Part shown: positions 36,344 through 45,593 of the stretch, one piece after another
Layout of the letters: the number at the start of each line of letters is the position of its first letter
Numbering within the stretch: the first letter of the stretch is position 1
Assembly: GCA_025153445.1 (NCBI GenBank)
Contig: JANZNS010000005.1
Location: 124,001-188,000 of the forward strand
Length of the DNA stretch: 64,000 nucleotides
DNA from: Marinobacter sp. BGYM27
Lineage (GTDB): Bacteria > Pseudomonadota > Gammaproteobacteria > Pseudomonadales > Oleiphilaceae
Direction: 5' to 3'
Notes under the pieces: model-generated
Seen by the model: only the letters and a program-made list of their open reading frames with translations
Databases searched by the model: none
Told to the model about the DNA's origin: nothing
Made by a program: the position numbers and the translations under genes

Positions 36344-37024
36344 ATGGACACGGACGCCATTCTGGCATTGCTTGATGGACAGTACCTGCTGATCCTTGGT
36401 GCCGTTCTGCTTATTATCGCCTTGGTTGCGATTATTAAACTGCGCGGCTCGGTACACCAGCTCGGACAGGAGCACGATCAGCTTACCCGCCGACTGGATA
36501 CTTTATGGCATGATCTGGATGCCATGCATCAGGATGATACCCCGTCACTTTCGGGAAAATCCAAAGCACCGACAACAAGCGCGACCCCCGATACCTCACC
36601 GGAACTCCTGCTGGCTGAACGCAGGCTATTTGAAGGATTGTGGCCGGTCGCCTGGGCGCTGCACGACAAGGTCGGAGGTTTTTTAAGAGCCGTAGAAAGC
36701 GGTGATCCCCATAGCGAATCCCGCCTTGCAGCCCGAAACGCAGCACTTGAAATGCGCAGCCAGATCAATCGTTCGCGCCCTTTCTTTGATGCCGAAATTG
36801 AGGGCATACTCACCCAACTGGTCGATATCGAAATAAAGGCACACCTCACTGCCTGCCAGTACCTGGATCAACGCCAAAGCAACCTTGGTGTATCGAGCGA
36901 AGGTTCCGATGTACGGGAGTCATATCGTAACAAGTGGCGCCAGCTTTACGATCGCGAGGCAAACGAGTTGATTAACCATCTGGTCAGCGCGATGCGCAAG
37001 CGCCTGGTTCGGCATGTTCCGTGA
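36344..37024 (+). CDS. Single-pass membrane protein of unknown function
   Basis: A 226-residue protein. One N-terminal membrane helix (LLILGAVLLIIALVAIIKLR, about residues 15-35), a short coiled coil (HQLGQEHDQLTRRLDTLWHD), a Thr/Ser-rich linker, then a helical cytoplasmic part (residues 85-226, including AWALHDKVGGFLRAVESGDP). No family recognised. Divergent from nothing and isolated between osmC and tfoX-like genes. Confidence 0.7.
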   Translation: MDTDAILALLDGQYLLILGAVLLIIALVAIIKLRGSVHQLGQEHDQLTRRLDTLWHDLDAMHQDDTPSLSGKSKAPTTSATPDTSPELLLAERRLFEGLWPVAWALHDKVGGFLRAVESGDPHSESRLAARNAALEMRSQINRSRPFFDAEIEGILTQLVDIEIKAHLTACQYLDQRQSNLGVSSEGSDVRESYRNKWRQLYDREANELINHLVSAMRKRLVRHVP

Positions 37025-37063
37025 TAAATGCTACGTTTGCGGCGCATCACGCCGCAGCCTGCA

Positions 37064-37432
37064 CTAGGTCTCTTCGCGCGATCCCTTCTGCTTTTTACTC
37101 GCCGCACGCAAAGCAGCGCCATAGGCAAGGCTCGCCCAATACTGCATCACGTCCGGACTTTCCATCACCTCGTCGGGCGCCTGAAAGTAGGACATGACAA
37201 CAGCCTTACCTTTACGTTCGAATGTGAACGGCAGCAACTCCATGTTCTCAAATATCGGCCGGGATTCACTATCCACTTTCAGATAAAGCGTATTGTCGCT
37301 GACAAGTGCGAACATCAGCCCGTCGAGATACACACCGTGCCCACCAAACATCCGCCTGGAAACCGCCGGGCCTACCGACTGCATCTGGTCAACAATGAAC
37401 GCTGCAAATTCATCTTTCGGATTGGTTTTCAC
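37064..37432 (-). CDS. TfoX/Sxy N-terminal domain protein
   Basis: A 122-residue protein of the TfoX N-terminal family: SVGPAVSRRMFGGHGVYLDG and MFALVSDNTLYLKVDSESRP, PFTFERKGKAVVMSYFQAP are the diagnostic blocks. The start is a GTG at 37432 with ggagg about 11 bases upstream; the frame can run to 37531. Full-length TfoX proteins activate competence genes, but this one has only the N-terminal domain, as many annotated proteins do, and its role is unknown. Confidence 0.8.
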   Translation of the reverse strand: MKTNPKDEFAAFIVDQMQSVGPAVSRRMFGGHGVYLDGLMFALVSDNTLYLKVDSESRPIFENMELLPFTFERKGKAVVMSYFQAPDEVMESPDVMQYWASLAYGAALRAASKKQKGSREET

Positions 37433-38125
37433 GCTGATAGCGACCTCCCTTTTACTCTCGACTTGCGGTGTCAACGAGGCGCCGCGAGAAGTGAGGTTTA
37501 ATGCTTCCCTTATATCGCTTTGCTGCGGCATGAACTATCATTAACCGTCGCTTTATTCGAAGCGTTCGGAAGGATTAACGTCCTGCCCTGTTGATCGCAC
37601 TCGTTGTCAGATTCCTTTGTATTATCGGGATTCGTCGTAATGGGCTCAAACAGGCAGGAAATTCCGCCGAACGTCGGGTCACGGATTGACTGATTTCAAA
37701 AGCGCTTTCTCCCCCGAAGTCAGTCATACCGCGCCTCAGAATGACGGATTGTTCATCACAATATGTACTAGCTGTCATCAATCTGTTTTATTTTTTGCTG
37801 TAGCCTAAGTGTCATTCGGGAATTGGCAGTGTCAGGCAGTAGTTCTTCTGTTTTAGCCACCGGTTTCTTCGGTGCGACTTCATAGTTCGCTGACAAGAAA
37901 TAGTGTCCGCCAGTGCTTCAATTTGAAGCGTCGCGCAACTATCAGCCAGTCCTGTACAACAAATGTAAAGCTACAGCGCATGAGCTGTTTTCAGCTTTTG
38001 AATTAGTAGGTTAGCCGAAGTGCTTCATCATCGACGTATGAGCTGTACGAAGCGCTGGCCTGCAAAAAAACAATGGCCTGAATTATGCAAATGTCACAGT
38101 ACCCGCAACGCTCAAGGAGGGCTTT
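37433..38125. other. Gene-free region before the EPS priming transferase
   Basis: Nearly 700 bases without a convincing gene. It holds small hairpins (for example accggtttcttcggt near 37859 and gagctgttttcagcttttg near 37982) and an AT-rich part around 37780-37810. A long untranslated leader for the transferase gene is possible. I see no JUMPstart element or known riboswitch. Confidence 0.4.
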
Positions 38126-39583
38126 ATGGGCAGCCAGCAAACGGAACGCAGACCAAGGGAAGCTGCTGTGGTAACCAAGCAGACGACATCGATTCGACTA
38201 CATCACTCTAACCTGCTCGCCTTTTTCCGGGCGTTTGACAGCTTCCTCGTGATATTCCTGCTTTCCATCGCGCTTATGGCGTTCGGTGTCGAGTGGAACA
38301 ATATCTACACCGGCCTTGGCGTACTCGCCATTATTACCTTTGGTTTCTTCGCAGAGACCAATGAGGTTTATCACATGTGGCGAGGTCATTCGACGACCTC
38401 CCTCGCCTCACGATTGCTGGGCGCATGGGTTGCCACTGCAATGGTTCTGGGTATGGCGGCACTGTTGATTGATCCATTCAAGGATCTCAACAGCACGGCC
38501 ATCATCTCCTGGATTGCCGGCACGCCGCTCGTGATCGTATCGTTCCACTGGTTCCGCCGAGTCGTTCTGACCAAAGTTCGGGGGCAATCTTCCAAGCCCC
38601 GTCGTGTTGGCATCGTCGGTGCCACGCCTCTGGGCAAGCGGCTGGTGGCATCGATCAACAAAATGCCCTGGACCGGTTACCGAATCCACGGTTACTACGA
38701 TGACCGTGCCTGTGTCGATGATAATCAACGACGCCTGAAAGACGAGGACGTGACGATCTGCGGCGGCTTGGAACAACTCCGGGCTGACGTCAAAGCCGGC
38801 AAGATCGATATTGTGTTTATTACGCTTCCAATGGCTGCTGAAAAGCGTGTGCGCACCCTTATTGATGCTCTGGCAAACAGCACTATTTCAGCCTATCTCA
38901 TTCCGGATGTGTTCAGCTTCGATCTGCTCCATTCACGTTTGACAGGCTTTCAGGGCATTCCAGCGGTCAGCATCTACGACTCACCGCTGGTAGAGCACGG
39001 TTCAACGAAACGGGCCGCAGACATCATCCTGAGCACGATTATCCTCGCCCTGCTCGCCATTCCGATGATCGCGGTGGCAATTGGCGTTAAGCTCAGTTCG
39101 CCCGGGCCCGTATTCTTCAAACAGTTCCGATATGGTGTGCGAGGTGAACCGATAAAGGTCTGGAAGTTCCGGTCGATGTCAGTGTGTGAAGACGGCCCTG
39201 ACGTTCCACAGGCCAAGCGCGATGATCCTCGTGTCACGCCTTTCGGTTCGTTTATTCGCCGGACATCGCTGGATGAGCTGCCACAACTGTTCAACGTGCT
39301 TGGCGGCAGCATGTCGCTCATCGGTCCTCGACCTCACGCGGTCGCCCACAACGAGTTTTATCGTGAGCACATTCAGGGTTATATGCTGCGCCACAAGGTC
39401 AAGCCTGGCATCACCGGTCTCGCTCAGATCAACGGTTTCCGGGGTGAGACTGAAACCCTGGACAAAATGGCGGGGCGCATCGCGTACGATCTGGAGTACA
39501 TCCGTAACTGGTCCCTCTGGTTGGATATCAAGATTCTCTGGTGGACTTTCTTCAGGGGTTTTGTAGGCCAGCAGGCTTACTAA
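38126..39583 (+). CDS. Undecaprenyl-phosphate glucose-1-phosphate transferase (EPS priming enzyme)
   Basis: A 485-residue membrane enzyme that starts polysaccharide assembly by moving a sugar-1-phosphate to undecaprenyl phosphate. The N-terminal half has four to five membrane helices (FLVIFLLSIALMAFGVEW, GLGVLAIITFGFF and others), a CoA-binding-like fold in the middle (RRVGIVGATPLGKRLVASIN), then the C-terminal bacterial sugar transferase domain from about residue 290 (KRAADIILSTIILALLAIPM; DDPRVTPFGSFIRRTSLDEL; MSLIGPRP; KPGITGLAQINGFRG). A strong aggaggg box precedes the ATG. Sugar specificity (glucose versus galactose) is inferred only from resemblance. Confidence 0.93.
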   Translation: MGSQQTERRPREAAVVTKQTTSIRLHHSNLLAFFRAFDSFLVIFLLSIALMAFGVEWNNIYTGLGVLAIITFGFFAETNEVYHMWRGHSTTSLASRLLGAWVATAMVLGMAALLIDPFKDLNSTAIISWIAGTPLVIVSFHWFRRVVLTKVRGQSSKPRRVGIVGATPLGKRLVASINKMPWTGYRIHGYYDDRACVDDNQRRLKDEDVTICGGLEQLRADVKAGKIDIVFITLPMAAEKRVRTLIDALANSTISAYLIPDVFSFDLLHSRLTGFQGIPAVSIYDSPLVEHGSTKRAADIILSTIILALLAIPMIAVAIGVKLSSPGPVFFKQFRYGVRGEPIKVWKFRSMSVCEDGPDVPQAKRDDPRVTPFGSFIRRTSLDELPQLFNVLGGSMSLIGPRPHAVAHNEFYREHIQGYMLRHKVKPGITGLAQINGFRGETETLDKMAGRIAYDLEYIRNWSLWLDIKILWWTFFRGFVGQQAY

Positions 39584-39653
39584 CTATCGCTACGGACTAG
39601 CCAGGCCAGTGATGATCTGGCTAGTTAGCCCTTCCGGGTTTTGCGGTTGCCAT

Positions 39654-39693
39654 AAAAAAGGGGCCGGACATTTGATTGTCCGTCCCCTTTTTT
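39654..39693. terminator. Bidirectional terminator between priming enzyme and GT2 gene
   Basis: ggggccggaca (39660-39670) / tgtccgtcccc (39677-39687), one bulged pair, preceded by six A and followed by six T. It can end transcription from both the rightward transferase gene and the leftward GT2 gene. Confidence 0.92.
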
Positions 39694-39781
39694 GTCACTG
39701 GTTCATCGCCTGCACTTTATACATATCAGTCCTGCACCCATGCTGCAGATCTGGTATCTGGGCGCCCTTTCCTTCCTGACG

Positions 39782-40768
39782 TTATTTCGAAAAAGATGCT
39801 TTCTGGAACACACGCATAATCCGGCGATAGAGTTTACCTGCGCCGGTAAGCAGGAACGGCGCATTGGCCGCTACGATACGCATCATCCTGGCGTACAAAT
39901 AGCCGGACTCCTGCTCTGAACGAAGATAGAACAACTTCGCGTTGTCCAAATCCCCATCTGCTGCAAACCGGCTACCAATAGTGCAAAGGGATTTCGACAA
40001 CTCACGGCTGGGCGGTTTGAAAAGGCCGCCCTGGGTGCCGTATTTATCGAGCGGATCAGGACGCCCTGCGAGGCGTTCACGATGACAAAAAACGGCGAAG
40101 TCAGAAAGGTAGCGCTGTAACAGCAAACGCCGAGGATCCGCCGACACCGAGCCCGGAACCTTGGCAAATTTACGGTACAACACATCATTCAGCACAACGA
40201 ACTGGGTGTGGTGGCTTAGACGGCACCAGAGGTCCCGATCCTGAGCACACACGAAGTACGAGCGATACCTGCCGACTTTGTAGAAGAGATCCCGTCTGAA
40301 CATCACCTCCCCGTGATGAAACGGGTTTGTGGTCAGGATTTCAGTCTCGGCATCACCATCGAAAGTGAATGGCGTAATATGCGGCGCACGAGTGCTCTGT
40401 AGCGTCACAATTTCGGAGCGACATCCAACAACCCCTACCTCTGGACGAGCATCCAGAACCGCGCTCTGGCGTGACAAGCGCTCGCGAAACGCGATATCAC
40501 CACTGCCATGAACAGCAATATACCGGCCTTTGGCCTCATCGATTGCGGCGTTAATCGCGTTCACAAACCCCATGTTTTCGCCACCGATCACCCGCACTCG
40601 AGGGTCATCGGCATAACGGTTCAGCTGTGCGAGGGTGTCGTCTTTGGAACCGTCATCAACAAGTAGCACTTCGTAGTCTGTCATGTCCTGATCGAGCAAG
40701 CTTTTGACAGTATCGTCTACCAACGTCGAGCGGTTATAAAAAACTGAGACGACTGATACGGTGGTCAT
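39782..40768 (-). CDS. Glycosyltransferase family 2
   Basis: A 328-residue GT-A-fold transferase. VSVVSVFYNRSTLVDDTVKS at the N-terminus, the nucleotide-binding VDDGSKDD (Asp pair about residue 36), and the IAVHGSGDIAF stretch in place of the DXD region. Adds a sugar to the growing EPS repeat unit at the cytoplasmic membrane face. It is the last gene of the murA-murB-wzx transcription unit or a separate one; the 144-base gap to wzx leaves this open. Acceptor and sugar unknown. Confidence 0.9.
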   Translation of the reverse strand: MTTVSVVSVFYNRSTLVDDTVKSLLDQDMTDYEVLLVDDGSKDDTLAQLNRYADDPRVRVIGGENMGFVNAINAAIDEAKGRYIAVHGSGDIAFRERLSRQSAVLDARPEVGVVGCRSEIVTLQSTRAPHITPFTFDGDAETEILTTNPFHHGEVMFRRDLFYKVGRYRSYFVCAQDRDLWCRLSHHTQFVVLNDVLYRKFAKVPGSVSADPRRLLLQRYLSDFAVFCHRERLAGRPDPLDKYGTQGGLFKPPSRELSKSLCTIGSRFAADGDLDNAKLFYLRSEQESGYLYARMMRIVAANAPFLLTGAGKLYRRIMRVFQKASFSK

Positions 40769-40912
40769 CTAGGACATACCCCTTTGCGTTAATTAAACCA
40801 TCCAGTGGTCAGGACGTCGTGAATCGTCTGGCGCTGAAACGAACCGGTAGAGAACAGGAAAGGTTGAGACAGCGCAGTCGCCGATCGACATCAGCTAATG
40901 CATAACAGTCGA

Positions 40913-42244
40913 TCAGGCCTTTGCCTGATCGACTTTTTCCATTCCAAGAATCTTGCGCCCCTGAGCCCAGGCATCCGTAAGATCCGTTTTACGCAACAAC
41001 AAAAACTCACCCGGGGGTCGTTTGATCCTGCGCGAATAGATCATAATCATGATCAGCGCTGACAGGGTGTAACTTGCTGTTGACGCCAAAGCGGCCCCGA
41101 CACCCCCCATGTCCGGAATAAGGAGGTAGTTAAGACCGATATTTACCGGTACTGCGATGCTCATGATCGCCAGCGCAATGTAAGGTTTGCCCTTACCACC
41201 CAGATCGGTGTTAGCCAACTTGAACACCACCATCATCACCATACCCGGCAACAACCAGAGCAGCATGGTATCGGCGCCCTTGAAATCGGCACCGAACAAC
41301 AGCGGCACCATAAACGGTGCAACAGCACCAAACGCAACTGCACCCGCAATTGTGACCCAGAGTGATAACCGGATCGCACGGCACGCTGTTGCTTCCCAGT
41401 CCGTTGAGCCAGTTGGTGAATTGGCGCTGCGGGCAAAAATCATCATTCCGACAGCTGCCGGCAATTCCCAAAGCATCTCGCCGATCCTGGCTGCAATAGC
41501 GTATTTACCGGTCTCGGCATCCGTCGACAGCATCCCCATCAGGACAATATCGAGCTTGTAGTTTGCCATGATCAGAAACATCGCCAGCGCATAGACTGCG
41601 CCGATCTTCAGCATTCTGAAGACCATCATAAAACTGAAGTTGGGCCGGGTATTGACGGACTTGAGCAGAAACCAAAGTGCCTGCAAGGCATTGAAACCCG
41701 CCGAAGTCGCAGAAACGATGGCAGCCGTGAATACAGTAAGATGCCCCGTAAGCCAAAGCAGGCAGAGCATGGCAACGTACAGGGCTTTCTCAAACCAGAG
41801 CGCTGCATTGAACCGCTTGATTTGCTGCTTGCCAAGCAGAAAACCCCGCACCGCGCTGACCGTAATACCAGCAGGCAGAATAGCCGCCACGACAAAATAG
41901 ATGGCGCCATTTTCTATTGACGATCCCTGGAAATGGAGAATGGCATAAGCCACGCAAAAACCCACAACACCAGCCATGACGGCATAGAGCAATACCGCTC
42001 CCAACACATCCTCGTCAGATGCCAGCTTCTTGCCCAGGTAATAAGTTGCGGACTGACGCATGCCACCGTCAAAGAAATTCATCATCAACAGGGGAACGAC
42101 CAGTAACGTGGCGAGAATACCCTGACCTTCAGCCCCCAGAGACCGGGAGAGGACAACGATACCCGCGAGCGACAGCACTAATACAACTATTTTTGTGCCG
42201 AACACGGCAACGACATCGTGAAAAAATGAGCGTGCTTTGGCCAT
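40913..42244 (-). CDS. Wzx-type polysaccharide flippase
   Basis: A 443-residue protein with about 12-14 membrane helices, MATE/MOP-like, including the N-terminal RSFFHDVVAVFGTKIVVLVL and paired helices throughout. It moves lipid-linked repeat units across the inner membrane. It starts inside the stop of the murB-like gene (TGATG), so the two are translationally coupled. Placement with EPS transferases supports EPS rather than O-antigen use. Confidence 0.9.
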   Translation of the reverse strand: MAKARSFFHDVVAVFGTKIVVLVLSLAGIVVLSRSLGAEGQGILATLLVVPLLMMNFFDGGMRQSATYYLGKKLASDEDVLGAVLLYAVMAGVVGFCVAYAILHFQGSSIENGAIYFVVAAILPAGITVSAVRGFLLGKQQIKRFNAALWFEKALYVAMLCLLWLTGHLTVFTAAIVSATSAGFNALQALWFLLKSVNTRPNFSFMMVFRMLKIGAVYALAMFLIMANYKLDIVLMGMLSTDAETGKYAIAARIGEMLWELPAAVGMMIFARSANSPTGSTDWEATACRAIRLSLWVTIAGAVAFGAVAPFMVPLLFGADFKGADTMLLWLLPGMVMMVVFKLANTDLGGKGKPYIALAIMSIAVPVNIGLNYLLIPDMGGVGAALASTASYTLSALIMIMIYSRRIKRPPGEFLLLRKTDLTDAWAQGRKILGMEKVDQAKA

Positions 42245-43320
42245 CAGTCGTTCTCACCCACCAAGCGGGGTTTCACGCTGTCATTCACCGGGCTCGCATC
42301 CTTGAAATAATCCCCAAATAACGCATGAGCCTGAATATGGGCGGGAACAATCGCGCCTGCCGGTGTCACAAAGCGAGCTTCGGCTGGCATGTCATAGCCT
42401 GTGGTATTGAGTACTGTTCGGCGCACCTTTTCAATGAGGTACAAAACATCATTGGCTGTGGCAGTGCCACGGTTATTGATGAAATTGGCATGCTGTGGCG
42501 AAATCTCAGCCCCACCTCGCTTCAGGCCTTTGAGCCCGCAGCGCTCGATAACCGCACCGGGGGGGCCGTAATCGGCATACATGGCGGGATTGCTGACAAA
42601 CACCGAACCGCAATTTGGTAGCTTGCGGGGAAATTTATTACGTCGTTCACGCAGAATCGCCAGCATGCGCCTGCGAATGCCACGGGGAGCGTCAGAACGC
42701 TGGAAGGTGAACCGTGCACTAACGATGATTTCCCGTCGCTCCTGAAATACAGACGTCCGATAGGCAAAGCCGCAGGCTTCCTTATCGTATACCCGTAACT
42801 CGCCCTCTTCGGTGACTGTCGTAACCTCAGTGACATTGTCACCAATGCCTCGACGCTGACTGCCACCGTTCATGCACAACAACCCCCCCAATGTACCGGG
42901 AATGCCGCAGGTGTGCTCGGCGCCTTCAAGGCCGGCATTTGCCAGCGAACGGGCAAAACCCGGGACCCAGGCGCCGCTCTCACTCCAGACCGAGTCACCA
43001 TCAATGGTCATTGCGCCCAGCGATGGGCCCAGATGCAGCCCCAATACCTTAAGGCCCTCATCGGCAAACAGCAGATTTGAGCTTGAGCCGAGCACTACAT
43101 AGGGAATCTGGTGAGTATGGATATAGGCCATCACTGCACGCACTTCGTCGACCGAACCTGGAGACACCACCAGATCGGCAGTGCCTCCTATTCGCCATCG
43201 ACTCAGTTCCGAGAGGTTCACATTCACGTGAACGCCCTCGGGTGACAGCTCGCGAAGCGCCGGCACAATACCCTCCGGCAGGACGCGGTCTCGCCGTGAA
43301 GTAGCAGATGTCATGGGCAT
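42244..43320 (-). CDS. MurB-like UDP-N-acetylenolpyruvylglucosamine reductase (type II)
   Basis: A 358-residue FAD-dependent reductase. FAD site VVLGSSSNLLFADEG and HTCGIPGTLGGLLCMNGG; YRTSVFQ carries the substrate-binding Arg; the catalytic Ser is in NCGSVFVSNP; the late catalytic Glu is in PAEARFV. The stretch GGAEISPQHANFINN is the type II form, whereas the housekeeping gammaproteobacterial MurB is type I. It reduces enolpyruvyl-UDP-GlcNAc to UDP-MurNAc. It starts immediately after the murA-like stop (TAAATG) and overlaps wzx. I read it as a polysaccharide-specific paralogue, not the cell-wall enzyme. Confidence 0.88.
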   Translation of the reverse strand: MPMTSATSRRDRVLPEGIVPALRELSPEGVHVNVNLSELSRWRIGGTADLVVSPGSVDEVRAVMAYIHTHQIPYVVLGSSSNLLFADEGLKVLGLHLGPSLGAMTIDGDSVWSESGAWVPGFARSLANAGLEGAEHTCGIPGTLGGLLCMNGGSQRRGIGDNVTEVTTVTEEGELRVYDKEACGFAYRTSVFQERREIIVSARFTFQRSDAPRGIRRRMLAILRERRNKFPRKLPNCGSVFVSNPAMYADYGPPGAVIERCGLKGLKRGGAEISPQHANFINNRGTATANDVLYLIEKVRRTVLNTTGYDMPAEARFVTPAGAIVPAHIQAHALFGDYFKDASPVNDSVKPRLVGEND

Positions 43321-44601
43321 TTACTCCGCAGCAAATACGGAAGCGTGAACGCCCAACGCCTGCAGTTTTCCGGGCAAATTATTGTAGCCGCGCATCGCCA
43401 TCTGGACGTCCTTGATCCGGCTTTGGCCTTCAGCACAAAATGCCGCCAGCACCAATGCCATGCTGCCGCGCAGGTCTGTCGAGGTGACATCTGCGCCGCG
43501 CAGCTTGGCAACACCACGCGTGGTAATCTTGCCGGGCTCAAACTCTATTGCCCCGTCACAGAACTTGTTCAGCTCGCGAGCGTAGGCAATGCGCTCCGGA
43601 TAACGATAATCAAAGGTGCGGGAAATTCCGTTTGCCTTCATGCCAAGCAGAACGTAGAACGACTGCATGTCAGAAATCACGCCCGGGTGCGTGCCGCAAG
43701 CCAGCTCAAACGGCTGGATACCCTGGTCGCGCATACAATCGCCAGAAACAAACACCGAGTTGGAATTGCGGTAAAGATCGATACCGGCATCTTCCAGATG
43801 CAGTAACGGCACTTCCATGTGCTTGAACGGTACACCGTCAACAAACACACTGCCGCCAGTCATTGCCGCGAAGATAATCCAGGTCAGCGCTTCAATCCGA
43901 TCAGGCATCACCTCAAACGACGCACCTCGCATTACACCACCGATCCCTCTCACTCGAATCAGGCTGTTGCCGAAGTTCTCGATCTGGGCGCCCATCTGCC
44001 CCAGCATATCGATGAGGTCTTCAACCTCAGGCGTGATATAGGCGTTGCGGATTTCAGTCACGCCTTCAGCGACGGATGCGCACATCAATGCGTTCTCGGT
44101 GCCGCCAACGGTGGAAATCGGAAAATCAATCGGGCCACCCTTGAATTGCCCTGTAATCTCGATGTAGTCGTCTTTTTCTTCAACGACGCACCCAAGATCG
44201 CGCCATACCATCAAGTGGAGGTCGTAACCCCTGGCGCCGATTTTACAACCGCCGGGATATGGAATCCGGGCCTTGCCATTGCGCACAATCTGGCCAGCTG
44301 TCAGCAGGTAGGTCGTGCGGATCGGAAGGTCATAACTCTCAATGTTGTCGTACGACAAAGTCTTTGTGCGCACTTCCACAAAGTCATTGGCATCATCAAC
44401 ATCGATCTCGGCGCCCAGATTCCGCATGAAGCGGATCTTCTCCACCACATCAACCAGCTGAGTCGGGAAATTTCTTATCCGGACGGGTTCATCCGCCAGC
44501 ATCGCCGCTGCAAGCAATCGCGTAGCTGCGTTTTTAGCGCCACTGACCTTAACCCGACCAGACGGCACCTGACAGCCTTCGACAATCATGTCGTATCTCA
44601 T
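43321..44601 (-). CDS. MurA-like UDP-GlcNAc enolpyruvyl transferase
   Basis: A 426-residue EPSP-synthase-fold enzyme adding enolpyruvate from PEP to UDP-GlcNAc. All key residues are present: Lys in VSGAKNAA, the catalytic Cys in PYPGGCKIGARG (the fosfomycin-sensitive Cys115 equivalent), Asp in ISDMQSFYV and Arg in TSTDLRGSM. The surrounding sequence is far from the standard gammaproteobacterial MurA. I chose the ATG at 44601; an ATG at 44607 and a TTG at 44625 are alternatives, with gagg upstream. It heads the murA-murB-wzx unit. Likely a specialised copy making an activated acidic sugar for the EPS. Confidence 0.88.
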   Translation of the reverse strand: MRYDMIVEGCQVPSGRVKVSGAKNAATRLLAAAMLADEPVRIRNFPTQLVDVVEKIRFMRNLGAEIDVDDANDFVEVRTKTLSYDNIESYDLPIRTTYLLTAGQIVRNGKARIPYPGGCKIGARGYDLHLMVWRDLGCVVEEKDDYIEITGQFKGGPIDFPISTVGGTENALMCASVAEGVTEIRNAYITPEVEDLIDMLGQMGAQIENFGNSLIRVRGIGGVMRGASFEVMPDRIEALTWIIFAAMTGGSVFVDGVPFKHMEVPLLHLEDAGIDLYRNSNSVFVSGDCMRDQGIQPFELACGTHPGVISDMQSFYVLLGMKANGISRTFDYRYPERIAYARELNKFCDGAIEFEPGKITTRGVAKLRGADVTSTDLRGSMALVLAAFCAEGQSRIKDVQMAMRGYNNLPGKLQALGVHASVFAAE

Positions 44602-45593
44602 ATGCATCCATTCCTCATGTCGCAACTACAGTTAATAACTGGTTTAAAACTTTTGAATCAAAACGCCCATCCGAACATGAATGCTCGAACGCGCGATCAC
44701 TTTAAATCTAGCCGGCACCGTCCAGGGTGGAATACCATAATGCGGTGGTCAGAGCTGGCTTCAGTGATTGCCACAACATATGAGAGCCACTAACGAACTT
44801 GATGGCCTCAGCTGTGATCGCTATATAAAAGGTGTGTGCATAATGTGTTCCACCAACAGGCATTACGACTGAAATTTTCGTAATCATCTGCGCTATGACA
44901 ACACCTTAATAAACCCCCAAAACGCCCGATAAATAGCCAAACGCCACAGCATAAAAGAAACTGGCAACCCCCTATCTCCTCAAAGAAGCCGGGGGAAACA
45001 GGCTGCACCTCTCTCAAACGCACTTTTTTGGATCATAACGGACCGAAATCGAGCCATCTAAACGATGCCAACCGGCTTCAAATCCAAGACGGCCCTCCTG
45101 AACCCGAAATCCAGGCGCCGTCATCTTTGTATCACTATGTAACCACATTCCGGGCGACACCCCTAGTCCGGCGCATTACGAAACAGACGTAATTGCGGCC
45201 AGATCCGTGGCATAGTTACTGCTTTGTCAGTTGAACCTCGGTGTATTTATGTAGAAGCTAGTCACACCAAAATCAGGATCGATTCAAAGGTCAAAGGAAT
45301 GAAGCCAATTCTCGACGGTTCCAACTGGCAATCAGCCTGTTTTCTGAATTCAGCCAGACTACCTGATATCGCAACAGCGAAAGCTCGTAGCACCACATCA
45401 CGACAGGTAAAAACCGACAGTCTTTTCCATTTGGATATCCATCCACTTTATCGTGGCGGCGGACATCGCGCGCGCTCCTCAGTGTACCGCTCGAATATGA
45501 CGCTTTTTTTCTCGCGTCATATTCGCTGTGACGTATCCGCCCGTCGCGATAAACTTTCGATTACCCATCATGCGTCTAAAGGGATTGCCGCTC
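44602..45593. other. Long divergent gap with a 12-bp palindrome
   Basis: About 990 bases between the murA-like gene and epsL, with no convincing gene on either strand (a 125-codon frame at 45224 has no family, no binding site and overlaps the epsL start). Promoters for both units must lie here. The only strong signal is the inverted repeat at 45492-45525. Confidence 0.5.
45492..45525. promoter_or_regulatory. Perfect 12-bp inverted repeat upstream of epsL
   Basis: cgaatatgacgc (45492-45503) and gcgtcatattcg (45514-45525) are exact inverse copies, separated by tttttttctc. It ends 68 bases before the epsL start. It could be an operator for a dimeric regulator or a leader hairpin; the T-rich loop argues slightly against a simple terminator, since no T-run follows. 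Confidence 0.7.

Noticed and set aside
42244..44601. Housekeeping murA and murB
   Set aside because: MurB is type II and the genes are coupled to a Wzx flippase within an EPS locus; housekeeping copies should be elsewhere, though this window alone cannot prove it.
44602..45593. Possible c-di-GMP or other riboswitch
   Set aside because: I looked for GEMM-type motifs and other known cores in this gap and found none; only the 12-bp palindrome stands out.
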